DNA of 64,000 nt from Dawidia cretensis (GTDB lineage Bacteria > Bacteroidota > Bacteroidia > Cytophagales > Cyclobacteriaceae): positions 310,001-374,000 of the forward strand of contig NZ_JAHESE010000001.1 in the NCBI RefSeq assembly GCF_018598175.1, given 5' to 3'. Below, piece after piece: positions 38,341-48,283 of the stretch. Position 1 is the stretch's first letter. Each line of letters opens with the position of its first letter. Under the pieces are notes generated by a model. The model saw only the letters and a list, made by a program, of their open reading frames with translations. It was not told where the DNA came from and ran no database searches. Both the position numbers and the translations under genes were made by a program.

Positions 38341-39156
38341 TTATTTCAAATCCTTCAGATAAGAATCTACCGTCGCTTGTACGGCTGGATCCTTGTCCAT
38401 TTCTTTTACGCGTTCAAATTGTTTTTTCGCCCGCTGGTTGTCTCCAGTATTCATCAACGCAATGCCAAGCAGTAATTGACCTTGTGTGTGATTGGGATTT
38501 ACCTTCAACAGCTCTTCCAGCCGCTCCACGGCTTTCTCGTGCTGTCCGGATTGAATGGAAAGCATCCCCATGTTATAGAGGGCTAACTCATTCTTAGGAT
38601 CTTCTGCCAATACCTCCCGCAGCAACATAATGCCCTGCATGGGGTTTGTCGAGCTTAAGTAGGTCATGGCCAGTTTTGTTTTTACATCCAGGTTCTTGGG
38701 ATTTTCATCCAACACCTTTTTGTAAAGCTCCTGTGCCTTCCCTGCCAGCCGATTTTGTTTGGCTTCTTCCGTCGCAAAACCGAAGGCCTGGTAGTAATCA
38801 TCACCAGCTTCGATCCAGCTTCCCGTCGTGTTAAAGAACTTCGCTGCTTCTTCAGAAAACCACGCCGCACTGTCAAATTTGCCAGCAATTCGGTATAGGC
38901 CCGCCAAAGAGTCGGCAAAGATAGCATTTTTTTCCTTTTCCGAGCCTCTTTGATATTGAATGCGCAAAGATGCAATGGATTGAACCACAGCACGGGGTGC
39001 GGCGGCATGCACATCGGCATGCTGACCTACAGAATCAGCCCCTTGGGCGCCTGTTGCCACGGTACCGTCATTCTCTACTACTACTTTAGGCAGCAGAAAA
39101 AGAGCTATGATGACCGCCACACTGGCGACTATTAAGAATATACGCGTTTTTAGCAT
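38341..39156 (-). CDS. Membrane-anchored TPR protein
   Basis: A 271-residue protein with one N-terminal helix (residues ~6-23) followed by tetratricopeptide repeats. Clear repeats include AQELYKKVLDENPKNLDVKTKLA, MLLREVLAEDPKNELALYNMG and AVERLEELLKVNPNHTQGQLLLG (about residues 150-245). Such proteins act as protein-binding scaffolds; no specific partner is evident. It lies 46 bases after the HU gene and 22 before the small basic protein gene, so the set is probably one transcript. Confidence 0.88.
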   Translation of the reverse strand: MLKTRIFLIVASVAVIIALFLLPKVVVENDGTVATGAQGADSVGQHADVHAAAPRAVVQSIASLRIQYQRGSEKEKNAIFADSLAGLYRIAGKFDSAAWFSEEAAKFFNTTGSWIEAGDDYYQAFGFATEEAKQNRLAGKAQELYKKVLDENPKNLDVKTKLAMTYLSSTNPMQGIMLLREVLAEDPKNELALYNMGMLSIQSGQHEKAVERLEELLKVNPNHTQGQLLLGIALMNTGDNQRAKKQFERVKEMDKDPAVQATVDSYLKDLK

Positions 39157-39202
39157 GTTTTGGAAGGAATTCCTGGGAACGTCTCAGGAACGAGTCCTGA
39201 TC

Positions 39203-39538
39203 TTAGTCGACGTCCTCTTCTTTATATTTCTCCGCCGTATCGGCCAACTGCTTAACTTTCTCGCTGCCTTTGATTTTGCTGACAAAGATTTTTGCAGGCT
39301 TAAAGCTGGGAACATAGTGCTCATCGATCACCAGGGCCGTATTTCGCGATATGTTACGGGCAATCTTCTTCTTTCTTTTTTTGTTGATGAAGCTGCCGAA
39401 ACCCCGGATGTAAATATTGTTACCATTGGCCATGGAATTCTTAACCACGCTGAAGAAAGCTTCCACCGATGCGGTGACATCTGCTTTATCTACTCCGGTC
39501 TTTTCAGCAATTTCGTTGATGATGTCTGCTTTGGTCAC
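39203..39538 (-). CDS. HU/IHF-family DNA-binding protein
   Basis: A 111-residue histone-like protein. MTKADIINEIAEKTGVDKADV is the standard N-terminal helix pair, and IRGFGSFINKKRKKKIARN covers the beta-arm base. A 20-residue acidic C-terminal tail (KQLADTAEKYKEEDVD) extends beyond the usual 90 residues. The start is GTG 39538. It leads the HU-TPR-COX24-rng group and is divergent from mutY. Confidence 0.92.
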   Translation of the reverse strand: MTKADIINEIAEKTGVDKADVTASVEAFFSVVKNSMANGNNIYIRGFGSFINKKRKKKIARNISRNTALVIDEHYVPSFKPAKIFVSKIKGSEKVKQLADTAEKYKEEDVD

Positions 39539-39573
39539 TGTGTTATATTTTTATGTCGAATTTTTTGGGTTGG

Positions 39574-39581
39574 CAAATTTA
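39574..39581 (-). promoter_or_regulatory. -7 promoter element TAAATTTG for the HU gene
   Basis: Perfect TAnnTTTG on the minus strand in the HU/mutY divergent gap, 35 bases before the GTG start. No well-placed -33 TTTG. Confidence 0.4.
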
Positions 39582-39635
39582 TATGCCGCTCGTAGATTTA
39601 AAAATGAATATTGAAAAAATCTGATAATCAGGAGG

Positions 39636-40691
39636 ATGGACAAACGATATTTCTCTGATAAAGTCGTTGAATGGTATCAAACGCGTAAACGTAACCTGCC
39701 CTGGCGGGATACTCAAGACCCCTATAAAATATGGTTATCCGAGATTATTCTGCAGCAGACGCGGGTCGCCCAGGGACTGCCCTACTACCTCCGGTTCATC
39801 GAAAAATTCCCCACCGTCCAGGCCCTGGCCGCCGCCTCTGAACAGGAAGTACTGCGCTTATGGCAAGGATTGGGCTATTATACGCGTGCCAGGAACCTGC
39901 ACAAATGCGCCAAAGAAGTGGTGGCTCGATTTCAGGGCGTCTTCCCCGACAACTTTCAAACACTTAAGACCCTCCCCGGCATAGGCGATTACACCGCCGC
40001 CGCCATTGCGTCTTTTGCGTTTCGCGAATCCGTAGCCGTGGTGGACGGCAATGTGTTCCGCGTGCTCTCTAGAATCTTTGGCATTGATACAGAAATCAAC
40101 AGTCCGGAAGGAAAAAAGGTTTTTGCGGCACTGGCGAATGAACTGATTAGCGCAAAAAAACCCGACCAGCACAACCAGGCCATCATGGAGTTTGGTGCCT
40201 TGTACTGCACACCCGGCAAACCGGAGTGCCCGGAGTGCACCTTCATCGGCACCTGCTTTGCCGCCAAAAACGAGCTGCAAGGCGTATTACCCGTCAAAAC
40301 CAAGGCAAAAGCAGCACGGCCCCGGTACTTCTATTATTATGTGATTCGCAAAGGGAAGTCGATGCTGATGAAAAAGCGCGACCAAAAAGACATCTGGCAC
40401 GGGCTGTACGATTTTTATGTGGTCGAAAAAGTAAAACCCGCCAACCCGGTAAAACTGATGGCGCAAGATCCGCTGCTCAAAAAATTCAATCCGGACGACG
40501 TCACCGTCTCGAAAAAATACAAACACGTCCTGAGCCATCAGATCATTCACGCCACGTTCATCACATTGGCCGAGCAGAAGTCGCAGGCATCGGGTGCCGA
40601 TGGGCTAAAATATTATTCTTCCCAAAAAATTTCTGATCTGCCTAAGCCGGTGTTGATTAGTCGGTTCCTGGAAGACTATCAGCTTTTATAG
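39636..40691 (+). CDS. mutY: A/G-specific adenine DNA glycosylase
   Basis: Removes adenine mispaired with 8-oxoguanine. The catalytic Glu36 lies in WLSEIILQQTRV, the helix-hairpin-helix is LPGIGDYTAAAIASFAF followed by VVDGNVFRV, and the [4Fe-4S] cluster ligands are C191, C198, C201 and C207. The C-terminal NUDIX-like domain (from about residue 225) reads the opposite oxidised base. 351 residues, standard. An AGGAGG directly abuts the ATG (no spacer) and is probably chance. Confidence 0.97.
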   Translation: MDKRYFSDKVVEWYQTRKRNLPWRDTQDPYKIWLSEIILQQTRVAQGLPYYLRFIEKFPTVQALAAASEQEVLRLWQGLGYYTRARNLHKCAKEVVARFQGVFPDNFQTLKTLPGIGDYTAAAIASFAFRESVAVVDGNVFRVLSRIFGIDTEINSPEGKKVFAALANELISAKKPDQHNQAIMEFGALYCTPGKPECPECTFIGTCFAAKNELQGVLPVKTKAKAARPRYFYYYVIRKGKSMLMKKRDQKDIWHGLYDFYVVEKVKPANPVKLMAQDPLLKKFNPDDVTVSKKYKHVLSHQIIHATFITLAEQKSQASGADGLKYYSSQKISDLPKPVLISRFLEDYQLL

Positions 40692-40706
40692 TTGACCCAA
40701 GATTGG

Positions 40707-40764
40707 TATTTTTGTTTACTCCATGCACCACATGATATCGGTTGTACCGCACATCCGTATGGAG
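40707..40764 (+). promoter_or_regulatory. ssb promoter element and structured leader
   Basis: TATTTTTG (40707-40714) matches TAnnTTTG, with TTTT 19 bases upstream as a weak -33 box. The ~80-base leader contains the arms CTCCAT (40719-40724) and ATGGAG (40759-40764), which could close a stem-loop around an inner CGG/CCG pair. Function of the loop is unknown. Confidence 0.4.
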
Positions 40765-40795
40765 GGATGAAAGCTGTAAATAAATAATAACATAT

Positions 40796-41242
40796 ATGTC
40801 AGGAGTAAACAAAGTAATTTTAGTTGGACGCCTTGGTAAAGATCCCGAAGTACGCAACCTTGAAAACGGTGCGGTAGTAGCAAACTTTAGTATTGCCACC
40901 TCTGAAAGTTATAAGGACCGCACGACCGGTGAAAAAAAGGAAATAACAGAATGGCACAACATCGTGCTGTGGCGCGGACTGGCGGAGATCGCACAGAAGT
41001 ATCTGCACAAAGGCGACATGGTATACATCGAAGGGAAACTGCGCACGCGCTCGTGGGAGAAAGAAGGCGTAACGCGCTACACCACAGAGATCGTCGGTGA
41101 TAACATGAACATGCTTTCGCCCAAAGGCAACGGTGGCGGTGGTGGCATGGGCGCCGACTACGGTTCGTCGGACCGTCCCACGGGTGACAACATGCGCGTC
41201 ACGGCACCCGCCGATACCAGCACCGACGACCTCCCGTTCTAA
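40796..41242 (+). CDS. ssb: Single-stranded DNA-binding protein
   Basis: Binds single-stranded DNA during replication and repair. The OB fold starts [21 protein letters not shown] and includes [22 protein letters not shown]; a short Gly-rich linker leads to the acidic tip DDLPF that recruits partner proteins. 148 residues. Followed by gldE after 22 bases. Confidence 0.97.
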   Translation: MSGVNKVILVGRLGKDPEVRNLENGAVVANFSIATSESYKDRTTGEKKEITEWHNIVLWRGLAEIAQKYLHKGDMVYIEGKLRTRSWEKEGVTRYTTEIVGDNMNMLSPKGNGGGGGMGADYGSSDRPTGDNMRVTAPADTSTDDLPF

Positions 41243-41264
41243 TTCGTCACTGAGTACTTTTTAC

Positions 41265-42563
41265 GTGGACGAACCTCCCGGGAATATCGAATTTCTAGAT
41301 ATACTCACCGGCCCCGAGCTGGTGAGTATACTTTTATATAGCGCAGGCTTGTTGGTGCTGCTCCTGTTGGCCATCATGATCACGCTATCAAAGACCGCAT
41401 TGCTGTCACTGACCACGGACGATATGCTCACGCTTCGTCTGCAGCCCGGCCGCCGCGCATATGCTGCACTGACTTTATTAGAGCGACCCGAATTATTTAT
41501 CACCACTGTTACGTGGGTGAACACCGCCGTCTGGCTCACCTTTATCGTGTTCCTGGGCAATTATATGACCGCAGCATTGTGGGTAATACCCGTGGTGGCC
41601 CTGATCGCTTTTACCAGCGAAACGTTGTTAAAGGTATATGCTGTCAAACACAACATGCGGCTCTCCCTGCGCGCTGCCCCTACCTGGCTCGTATTAACGC
41701 GTCTTTGCAAGCCGGGTACCTGGCCCTTGCGCAGATTCCGTTCGTGGATGCAACGCTTACTCCAGCAAGAGAGTAAAGAACCTACAGCCGAAGAACTGGC
41801 AGAAGTGCTGGGTCTTTCCATGAAAGGAGACAATGCAGAAGAAGACAACGAAAAAGAAATTCTACGGGGCGCGCTGACATTTACCCGGCTCAGCGTGCGG
41901 CATGTTATGATCCCGATCAAAAATGCTTCAGCGGTTAGCAGCCGGCTGACCTTCACACAGCTCCAGAACCACATAGCCCGGGCGCGCTATGCGCGCTTGC
42001 CCGTGTATGCCGAAAGCGCCGACAAGGTCGTCGGTATTTTATATGTCAAAGACCTGCTGCCGTTTACACACGAGTCGGTTGACTTTGGCTGGCAGAACCT
42101 GATTCGTCCGGCCACCTTTGTGCGGGAGTCAAAAAAAATCGACCTGCTTTTAATAGAACTGCTGGAGAAAGCGATCAAAATGGCCATCGTCACCAACACC
42201 GCCGGACGCACCGTGGGGTTAGTAACGCTGCATGACCTGAGTGAAGAAATTGTCGGTGATATTAACAATGAGTTCGATCACGCGGTCGCCTTTTATCGCC
42301 GTGTGGACGACCATACCTGTCTGTTTGCCGGCGATGTCTCGATGACGGATCTGTACAAGATGCTGCTGCCGGAGACTGAGCCCATACCGCTGGTGGAACC
42401 GGCAAATAAGTCGCTGCACGAGCAACTGCTCGAATGGCACGGTAAAATGCCGGTCTCAGGTGATGTTATCCGTTATGAACAATTTACCTTTACCGTAGAA
42501 TCACTCGAATACAAGGAGATCAAACAGGTTCGGGTTTACATTCATGAGCGGCAAAAACATTAA
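41265..42563 (+). CDS. gldE: Gliding motility-associated protein GldE
   Basis: CorC/HlyC-type membrane protein: an N-terminal DUF21-like membrane domain (about residues 10-120), two CBS domains ([15 protein letters not shown] and [31 protein letters not shown]) and a C-terminal CorC/HlyC domain. In this phylum this protein sits directly before gldD and supports gliding, though it also resembles magnesium/cobalt exporters. The likely start is GTG 41265 ([10 protein letters not shown]); reading from 41133 would overlap ssb heavily. It overlaps gldD by 20 bases. Confidence 0.88.
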   Translation: MDEPPGNIEFLDILTGPELVSILLYSAGLLVLLLLAIMITLSKTALLSLTTDDMLTLRLQPGRRAYAALTLLERPELFITTVTWVNTAVWLTFIVFLGNYMTAALWVIPVVALIAFTSETLLKVYAVKHNMRLSLRAAPTWLVLTRLCKPGTWPLRRFRSWMQRLLQQESKEPTAEELAEVLGLSMKGDNAEEDNEKEILRGALTFTRLSVRHVMIPIKNASAVSSRLTFTQLQNHIARARYARLPVYAESADKVVGILYVKDLLPFTHESVDFGWQNLIRPATFVRESKKIDLLLIELLEKAIKMAIVTNTAGRTVGLVTLHDLSEEIVGDINNEFDHAVAFYRRVDDHTCLFAGDVSMTDLYKMLLPETEPIPLVEPANKSLHEQLLEWHGKMPVSGDVIRYEQFTFTVESLEYKEIKQVRVYIHERQKH

Positions 42564-43149
42564 CATTTTCGGCCTCGGCCTGATCACCGTATTATTCGTC
42601 AATTCTTGTACGCGTGAGTATCTTCCCAAGCCTTTGGGCTACAATCGCCTGGAGCTGCCCGAACAGTCGTACATTTCGCTGCCCGACTCACTGCCCTATA
42701 CGTTCGAATATTCCAAACACGCACGGCTGCTGCCCGACTCCTCGCGCATACGCGAAAAATATTGGGTAGAGATCTACTATCCGATGTTAAAAGCAAACGT
42801 GCACGTTACGTACAAGCCATTGCGTCACGACGAAAAGTTATTGAAGGAACTATTGGATGACGCATACACTCTTACAGCGAAACACCAGATCAAAGCATCG
42901 GCTATTAACGAAGTTATTACAACAACACCCAGTGGCAAGACGGCCGTCATTGCCGAGTTGGAAGGCGAAGTGCCCAGCCAATTTCAATTTACCGTTACCG
43001 ACTCCGTTGACAACTTCATGCGCGGAGCACTATACTTCAACACCCGAGTCGCCAACGACTCGCTCGCACCGGCCATCGACTACATGAAAAAAGATATCAT
43101 GCACATGATTAATACACTCGTATGGAAAAAACCGGCATCATCGTTATGA
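42544..43149 (+). CDS. gldD: Gliding motility lipoprotein GldD
   Basis: A 201-residue exported lipoprotein; the lipobox FVNSC puts the lipidated Cys at 22. The order ssb-gldE-gldD and sequence features such as [12 protein letters not shown] and [20 protein letters not shown] match GldD, required for gliding and chitin use in Flavobacterium johnsoniae. Its biochemical role is unknown. The start lies inside the end of gldE and the next gene starts on its stop (ATGA). Confidence 0.9.
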   Translation: MSGKNINIFGLGLITVLFVNSCTREYLPKPLGYNRLELPEQSYISLPDSLPYTFEYSKHARLLPDSSRIREKYWVEIYYPMLKANVHVTYKPLRHDEKLLKELLDDAYTLTAKHQIKASAINEVITTTPSGKTAVIAELEGEVPSQFQFTVTDSVDNFMRGALYFNTRVANDSLAPAIDYMKKDIMHMINTLVWKKPASSL

Positions 43150-43733
43150 AAAAAATACAAGCATTCTTGTTTTGTATCCTCACGGTTGCCGGCGTGCAAG
43201 CACAGGATCTCTTCAACAAAAAAGACCTTACGGGCTGGGATGTGTACGGCACGGAGAAATGGTATGTTGAAAATGGCGAGCTTATTTGCGAAAGCGGCCC
43301 CGACAAACAATACGGCTACCTGGCAACGCAAAAAGAATATAAGAACTTTGAGTTGACGGTCGAATTCAAGCAGGAATCAAACGGTAACAGCGGAATATTC
43401 TTTCATTCATCGATCGAAGGCACGCGCGTAACTGGCTGGCAAGCAGAAGTAGCGCCGGCCGGCAAACACACCGGCGGCATCTATGAGTCGTATGGGCGCG
43501 GTTGGCTGATTCAGCCCGATGCACAGGCTGAAAAGCTCTTAAAAGAAGGCCAATGGAATAAGATGGTCGTCCGTGTAGAGAACGACCAGGTGACAACCCA
43601 CCTGAACGGGCATCCGGTGATTATTTTAAAGGACGACAAAATAGGCGCCAGCAGCGGCAAAATAGCCCTGCAAATCCACGACGGCGGCGGCGTGAAGGTA
43701 CGGTGGCGCAAGGTGCACCTGAAGGCGCTGTAA
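43146..43733 (+). CDS. Secreted DUF1080 (3-keto-disaccharide hydrolase-like) protein
   Basis: A 195-residue protein with signal peptide [20 protein letters not shown] and one DUF1080 domain, a concanavalin-like beta-sandwich: [54 protein letters not shown] and [16 protein letters not shown]. Members have been linked to 3-keto-glycoside hydrolysis. ATG 43146 overlaps the gldD stop; an earlier in-frame ATG at 43122 hides the signal peptide. Its coupling to gldD is unusual. Confidence 0.88.
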   Translation: MKKIQAFLFCILTVAGVQAQDLFNKKDLTGWDVYGTEKWYVENGELICESGPDKQYGYLATQKEYKNFELTVEFKQESNGNSGIFFHSSIEGTRVTGWQAEVAPAGKHTGGIYESYGRGWLIQPDAQAEKLLKEGQWNKMVVRVENDQVTTHLNGHPVIILKDDKIGASSGKIALQIHDGGGVKVRWRKVHLKAL

Positions 43734-43738
43734 AAAAG

Positions 43739-43972
43739 CTACCGCTGCTTTTCTTGCAGGCTGCGCGAATAGCTTAAAATGTTCTGCACCGTAGCGGGCG
43801 AGGGTTGGAGGTCGGCAGTGTCGATCTCGTCCATCATGCTACGCAATTCATTGAACAACGACTTGAGCTCGTTGTCGCACAGCAGTGCACGGTCAATTTC
43901 CTGGCTCTCCTCCTCCGTAATCTCTTGGTATAGGTACCTCACCAGGTCGGTTTGCGTAAAAGTTTTTATCAT
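43739..43972 (-). CDS. 77-residue protein overlapping an ECF sigma factor gene
   Basis: A short acidic helical protein (MIKTFTQTDLVRYLYQEITEEE ... NILSYSRSLQEKQR). Its first 80 bases overlap the end of the sigma gene in another frame, which suggests translational coupling. It has no transmembrane helix or zinc motif, but position next to a sigma gene suggests a soluble anti-sigma or regulatory partner; this is inference. Distinct domain is not recognised. Confidence 0.7.
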   Translation of the reverse strand: MIKTFTQTDLVRYLYQEITEEESQEIDRALLCDNELKSLFNELRSMMDEIDTADLQPSPATVQNILSYSRSLQEKQR

Positions 43973-44543
43973 AGGCTCTGTTATTGATCATCTTCTTACG
44001 CAGGTTTATCAACGCATACCGCATACGGCCCAGAGCAGTGTTAATGCTCACTCCGGTGCGGCCGGCGATCTCCTGAAAGCTCATCTGTAGGTAGTGACGC
44101 ATAATCAACACCTGTTTTTGTTCCTTCGGCAAGTCCTTAATGTAATCCCGGAGTTTCATCCGCGTATCACGACGGATAGTTTGATCCTCCATGGACTTTT
44201 CCGCGAACTTCAACGAATCGAATACGCGGCTTCCATCCTCCAGTACTATCTCCGGGTAGCGTTTGTCTTTTCTGAAATGGTCGATTGCCAGGTTATGGGC
44301 AATGCGACTGATCCATGGCAGGAATTTCCCCTCCTCGTTATACCGTCCACTACGGATGGTATTGATCGCTTTCACGAAAGTCTCCTGCAACAAGTCTTCT
44401 GCAGTGTAGCGGTCTTTTACAATTAAGTAAATAGCCGTGTAGAGCTTCGATTTGTGGCGGTGCAAGAGCATCTCAAAAGCCTTCTCGTTACCGTTACGAT
44501 AGAGCGACACTAACTGGCTGTCGCTGAATCTGCTGTCAATCAT
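43893..44543 (-). CDS. RNA polymerase ECF sigma factor
   Basis: Sigma-70 family, group IV, 216 residues. Region 2 (about residues 20-90) contains YTAIYLIVKDRYTAEDLLQETFVKA and WISRIAHNLAIDHFRKDKR; region 4 (about 130-185) contains LPKEQKQVLIMRHYLQMSFQEIAGRTGVS. The C-terminal ~30 residues are extra and include the stretch overlapping the 77-residue gene. No transmembrane anti-sigma or TonB system adjoins it, so the regulon cannot be inferred. Confidence 0.93.
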   Translation of the reverse strand: MIDSRFSDSQLVSLYRNGNEKAFEMLLHRHKSKLYTAIYLIVKDRYTAEDLLQETFVKAINTIRSGRYNEEGKFLPWISRIAHNLAIDHFRKDKRYPEIVLEDGSRVFDSLKFAEKSMEDQTIRRDTRMKLRDYIKDLPKEQKQVLIMRHYLQMSFQEIAGRTGVSINTALGRMRYALINLRKKMINNRAYDKNFYANRPGEVPIPRDYGGGEPGN

Positions 44544-44725
44544 TCTGTCTCATTTAGGTAACGTAGAGATCTCTGTCGATATTGTAGGGGTTAGATTTAG
44601 AATTAGTTGGAATTAGAATGAAAAGATAGATGGTTTCCCGTAAAAGCGCAAAAAAATTTCTAAAAATTCTTGCCTCTCATACTATTTCTTTAGCTATTTG
44701 CTCGAAGATTTGGTCACCGTAAAGT

Positions 44726-45121
44726 ATGGCAGTTAGTAAGAAAAAAGTTATCAAAAGCCTTGAAAATCTTTCAGAAGATTTGAAGGATTTAATTCATGAG
44801 CAATATCCGAACGGATACGAAGCGAGCATCACCCGCATCACCAATGCGAAGAAAGAGCCTATCTTCGTATTTCCGCTGGAAACTGAGGATTCTACCTACC
44901 TGATCAAAGTGCCCGTCACGAAGAACAGTGAAGGTGAATACGATGTCGAATCATCCAAAACGGAAAAAGAATTCGATAATTCTGACGATGCCGGCAGCGA
45001 CTTCAACAACAATGAAGACGACTTCGAGAGCAGCAGCGGCGCCAGCAATGACGACGACTATGACGAAGAAGGTGGCGGCAAACGACGGGAAGCCAGCTAC
45101 GATCCTGATTTTGATGCCTGA
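44726..45121 (+). CDS. Acidic 131-residue protein, unknown function
   Basis: The N-terminal ~80 residues look folded ([40 protein letters not shown]), while the last ~50 are an Asp/Glu/Ser/Asn-rich tail ([19 protein letters not shown]). The pattern resembles small cytoplasmic proteins conserved across Bacteroidota with no known function; homologs were not checked. It has its own terminator and lies upstream of uvrA. Confidence 0.75.
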   Translation: MAVSKKKVIKSLENLSEDLKDLIHEQYPNGYEASITRITNAKKEPIFVFPLETEDSTYLIKVPVTKNSEGEYDVESSKTEKEFDNSDDAGSDFNNNEDDFESSSGASNDDDYDEEGGGKRREASYDPDFDA

Positions 45122-45154
45122 TCGGCTGATTAAAAAATATTGCACAAAGACCGG

Positions 45155-45187
45155 AACACCATCCCCACGGATGGTGTTTGTTTTTTG
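45155..45187 (+). terminator. Terminator after the acidic small protein
   Basis: Perfect 10-bp stem AACACCATCC / GGATGGTGTT, loop CCAC, followed by TGTTTTTT. Confidence 0.9.
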
Positions 45188-45205
45188 GATAGATTGATTA
45201 CTTTG
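45177..45205 (+). promoter_or_regulatory. Probable uvrA promoter (TTTG-N17-TTACTTTG)
   Basis: TTTG (45177-45180) overlaps the end of the terminator stem; TTACTTTG (45198-45205) is a one-mismatch -7 element 20 bases before the TTG start. Confidence 0.4.
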
Positions 45206-45224
45206 ACACCTTAAAGACGAAACT

Positions 45225-48074
45225 TTGAGCCAGGCACTGACTGCAACCGAAAAACAAATCGAAGACCTCGACCCCCGCGAATACATCATTATCAAACGTG
45301 CACGGGTAAACAACCTCAAGAATCTTAGCGTCGCCATTCCCCGCAACAAGTTGGTGGTCATTACAGGCCTTTCCGGCTCCGGAAAATCATCGCTTGCGTT
45401 TGACACCCTCTTCGCCGAAGGACAGCGTATGTACGTAGAAAGCCTCAGCTCATACGCACGCCAGTTCCTGGGCCGGATGGAAAAACCCGAAGTGGATTAC
45501 ATCAAGGGCGTTTCACCTGCCATTGCCATTGAGCAAAAGGTCAACACCCGCAACCCCCGGTCCACTGTCGGCACCTCCACCGAAATTTACGACTACCTCA
45601 AGCTGCTGTTCGCCCGCATCGGCAAAACCTATTCGCCCGTGAGCGGCAAAGAGGTGAAGCGCGACACGGTCAGCACCGCCGTGGATTATATCAACGGCCT
45701 GCCCCAGGGCACCCGTGTCATGGTTGCCTGCCCACTGCTGATCAAAAAAGGACGGAAGCTTCACGACGAGCTCAATCTGCTGCTCAGCAAAGGCTTTGCC
45801 CGCATATTGGTAGACGGCGAGATGAAATTCATTGAAGAGGTTCTTACGCCCCCAGTACCAGAAGGCAAGAAAAAAGCACCCGCCAAGGCGGCTAAGATTA
45901 CGGGCGAGATTGAAATTCTGATCGACCGCGCCAGCGTACAGCCGGATGACGAAGACACCACGTTCCGCCTGTCCGACTCCGTGCAAACAGCCTTTTTTGA
46001 AGGCGAAGGCGACTGCATTATCTATGCAGAGGGATCGAAAAAAACGCACTTCTCCGACCGCTTTGAACTGGACGGCATGACCTTCACCGAGCCGTCAATC
46101 AACTTCTTTAGCTTCAACAACCCCTACGGTGCCTGTCAGACCTGCGAAGGGTTTGGCAAAGTGCTCGGCATTGACGAAGACCTGGTTGTTCCCGACAAAT
46201 CACTGTCGGTGTACGAAGGTGCCATTGCCCCATGGCGAAGTGAAACGATGGGCGAATGGCAAAAGCCGCTGGTCAAAAATGGCATCAAGTTCGACTTCCC
46301 CATTCACCGTCCCTACAACGAGCTCACAAAAGCACAGCAAGAAGTGTTGTGGAATGGCAACAGTCACTTCTCGGGCATTCACGAATTCTTCCGCTACCTG
46401 GAGTCGAAAACACACAAGATTCAATATCGCGTGCTACTGTCGCGTTACCGCGGCCGCACCAACTGCCCCGACTGCAAAGGCACACGCCTGCGGAAAGATG
46501 CACAATACGTGCGGATTGCTGACACATCCATTACAGACATCGTGCTGCTACCGATTGAAGACGCACTGGTCTTCTTCAACAACCTGAAACTGCCGGTACA
46601 CGACCAAAAGGTTTCAGATCGCATCCTGACTGAAATAAAATCACGCCTGGAATATCTGACGAAGGTCGGCCTGGGATACTTAAACCTGAACCGGATCACC
46701 TCTACATTGTCTGGTGGTGAATACCAACGCATCAAGCTGGCGACGTCATTAGGTAGCGCGCTGGTGGGCTCGATGTACATACTCGACGAACCCAGCATCG
46801 GTCTGCATCCCAAAGACACCGATCGCATGATCCAGGTACTAAAAACCCTACGCGACCTGGGCAACACGGTGATCGTTGTAGAGCACGAAGAAGAGATTAT
46901 GCGCGCAGCCGACCAGATCATCGACATCGGTCCCGACGCAGGAAGCCACGGCGGCGAGCTCGTCTTCCAGGGCACGTTAAAAGATCTCAATGGCAAAGTG
47001 CGCTCACATACAACGGACTACCTCTCCGGCCGCGAAGAAATTGCGACGCCCAAAATGCGTCGCAAATGGAAAGACTCCGTAACGGTTTTTGGCGCGCGTG
47101 AAAACAATCTCAAGAACCTGACGGTGAAATTCCCGCTGGCGGCATTGACCGTCGTTACTGGTGTAAGCGGCTCGGGAAAATCTACCCTGATCAAAAAGAT
47201 CTTGTACCCCGTGCTGGGTCGTTTGAGTGGCTCCGTATCAGAAACACCGGGCAAATACGATAAGATCGAAGGCGAGTTTAGCAAGATCACGCAGGTGGAA
47301 TTTGTGGATCAAAACCCCATTGGCAAGTCGTCGCGGTCGAACCCGATCAGCTACGTAAAAGCCTACGACGCCATCCGTAATTTGTTTGCGGAGCAAGCGC
47401 TCTCCAAACAACGCGCCTACAAGCCCGCGCATTTTTCCTTTAACGTAGAGGGCGGGCGCTGCGACACCTGCGAGGGTGAAGGCGAGATTCGGGTAGAAAT
47501 GCAGTTCATGGCCGACATCTTCCTGAAATGCGAAAGCTGCCACGGCAAACGCTTCAAGCAAGAAGTCCTGGAAGTGGAATACAATGGCAAGAACATTGCC
47601 GACATCCTGGATATGACGGTGGAAGATGCTCTGACATTCTTCCAGGACAAGAAAGCCGTCCATGACAAGATCTTTCCGCTATTTGATGTAGGCTTGGGGT
47701 ATGTCAAGCTGGGTCAGTCTTCCAACTCGTTGAGTGGGGGTGAAGCACAACGCGTGAAGCTTGCGTCCTTCCTGGGCAAGAACTCGACCGAAGGTCACAT
47801 CCTCTTCATCTTTGATGAGCCGACTACCGGCTTACACTTCCACGACATTGCCAAGCTGCTGAAAGCGATCAACGCCCTGGTAGACATTGGCCATAGCGTT
47901 ATCGTCATTGAGCACAACCTTGAAGTCATCAAATGCGCGGACTGGATCATTGATCTGGGCCCGGAAGGTGGCGAAAAGAAAGGAGGCACCCTGATGTTTG
48001 AAGGCACACCAGAGGACATGGTGAAAAAAGGAAAGGGCTTTACCGCTGATTTTCTTCGCGAGAAGCTTAAATAG
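45225..48074 (+). CDS. uvrA: Excinuclease ABC subunit A
   Basis: Damage-recognition ATPase of nucleotide excision repair. The first Walker A GLSGSGKS is at residues 48-55, the second is [10 protein letters not shown] near residue 643; two ABC signatures ([28 protein letters not shown]) and paired zinc modules (CQTC ... CPDC, CDTC ... CESC) are intact. 949 residues, full length. TTG is the start (no ATG nearby). Ends 3 bases from the small peptide gene on the other strand. Confidence 0.97.
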   Translation: MSQALTATEKQIEDLDPREYIIIKRARVNNLKNLSVAIPRNKLVVITGLSGSGKSSLAFDTLFAEGQRMYVESLSSYARQFLGRMEKPEVDYIKGVSPAIAIEQKVNTRNPRSTVGTSTEIYDYLKLLFARIGKTYSPVSGKEVKRDTVSTAVDYINGLPQGTRVMVACPLLIKKGRKLHDELNLLLSKGFARILVDGEMKFIEEVLTPPVPEGKKKAPAKAAKITGEIEILIDRASVQPDDEDTTFRLSDSVQTAFFEGEGDCIIYAEGSKKTHFSDRFELDGMTFTEPSINFFSFNNPYGACQTCEGFGKVLGIDEDLVVPDKSLSVYEGAIAPWRSETMGEWQKPLVKNGIKFDFPIHRPYNELTKAQQEVLWNGNSHFSGIHEFFRYLESKTHKIQYRVLLSRYRGRTNCPDCKGTRLRKDAQYVRIADTSITDIVLLPIEDALVFFNNLKLPVHDQKVSDRILTEIKSRLEYLTKVGLGYLNLNRITSTLSGGEYQRIKLATSLGSALVGSMYILDEPSIGLHPKDTDRMIQVLKTLRDLGNTVIVVEHEEEIMRAADQIIDIGPDAGSHGGELVFQGTLKDLNGKVRSHTTDYLSGREEIATPKMRRKWKDSVTVFGARENNLKNLTVKFPLAALTVVTGVSGSGKSTLIKKILYPVLGRLSGSVSETPGKYDKIEGEFSKITQVEFVDQNPIGKSSRSNPISYVKAYDAIRNLFAEQALSKQRAYKPAHFSFNVEGGRCDTCEGEGEIRVEMQFMADIFLKCESCHGKRFKQEVLEVEYNGKNIADILDMTVEDALTFFQDKKAVHDKIFPLFDVGLGYVKLGQSSNSLSGGEAQRVKLASFLGKNSTEGHILFIFDEPTTGLHFHDIAKLLKAINALVDIGHSVIVIEHNLEVIKCADWIIDLGPEGGEKKGGTLMFEGTPEDMVKKGKGFTADFLREKLK

Positions 48075-48077
48075 CCA

Positions 48078-48161
48078 TCAGGGCCAAGCCAACAGACCGG
48101 AGTAAAGACCTATGACAATAGCGACAACGATGCCCACAATCAGTAAGATCTTCTTTTTCAT
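48078..48161 (-). CDS. 27-residue single-helix membrane peptide (candidate)
   Basis: ATG 48161 to TGA 48078. MKKKILLIVGIVVAIVIG then LYSGLLAWP: a positive N-terminus followed by a hydrophobic helix and a short aromatic end, a composition unlikely in random DNA. No promoter was identified and it converges on uvrA. It could be a short membrane regulator or a chance ORF; homologs decide. Confidence 0.5.
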   Translation of the reverse strand: MKKKILLIVGIVVAIVIGLYSGLLAWP

Positions 48162-48283
48162 GAATGTATGCGGAAGGGTTTGCATCTGAAGACACAACAA
48201 GTGTCTGGAAAGTTGTAGGCAGTGTGAGATATCTTTTCACTTTCTTTCGGCCAACGTCCCCATATACCCCACACTACGGTGTA

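Noticed and set aside
39630-39635. Shine-Dalgarno AGGAGG for mutY
   Set aside because: It touches the ATG with no spacer, so it cannot position the ribosome.
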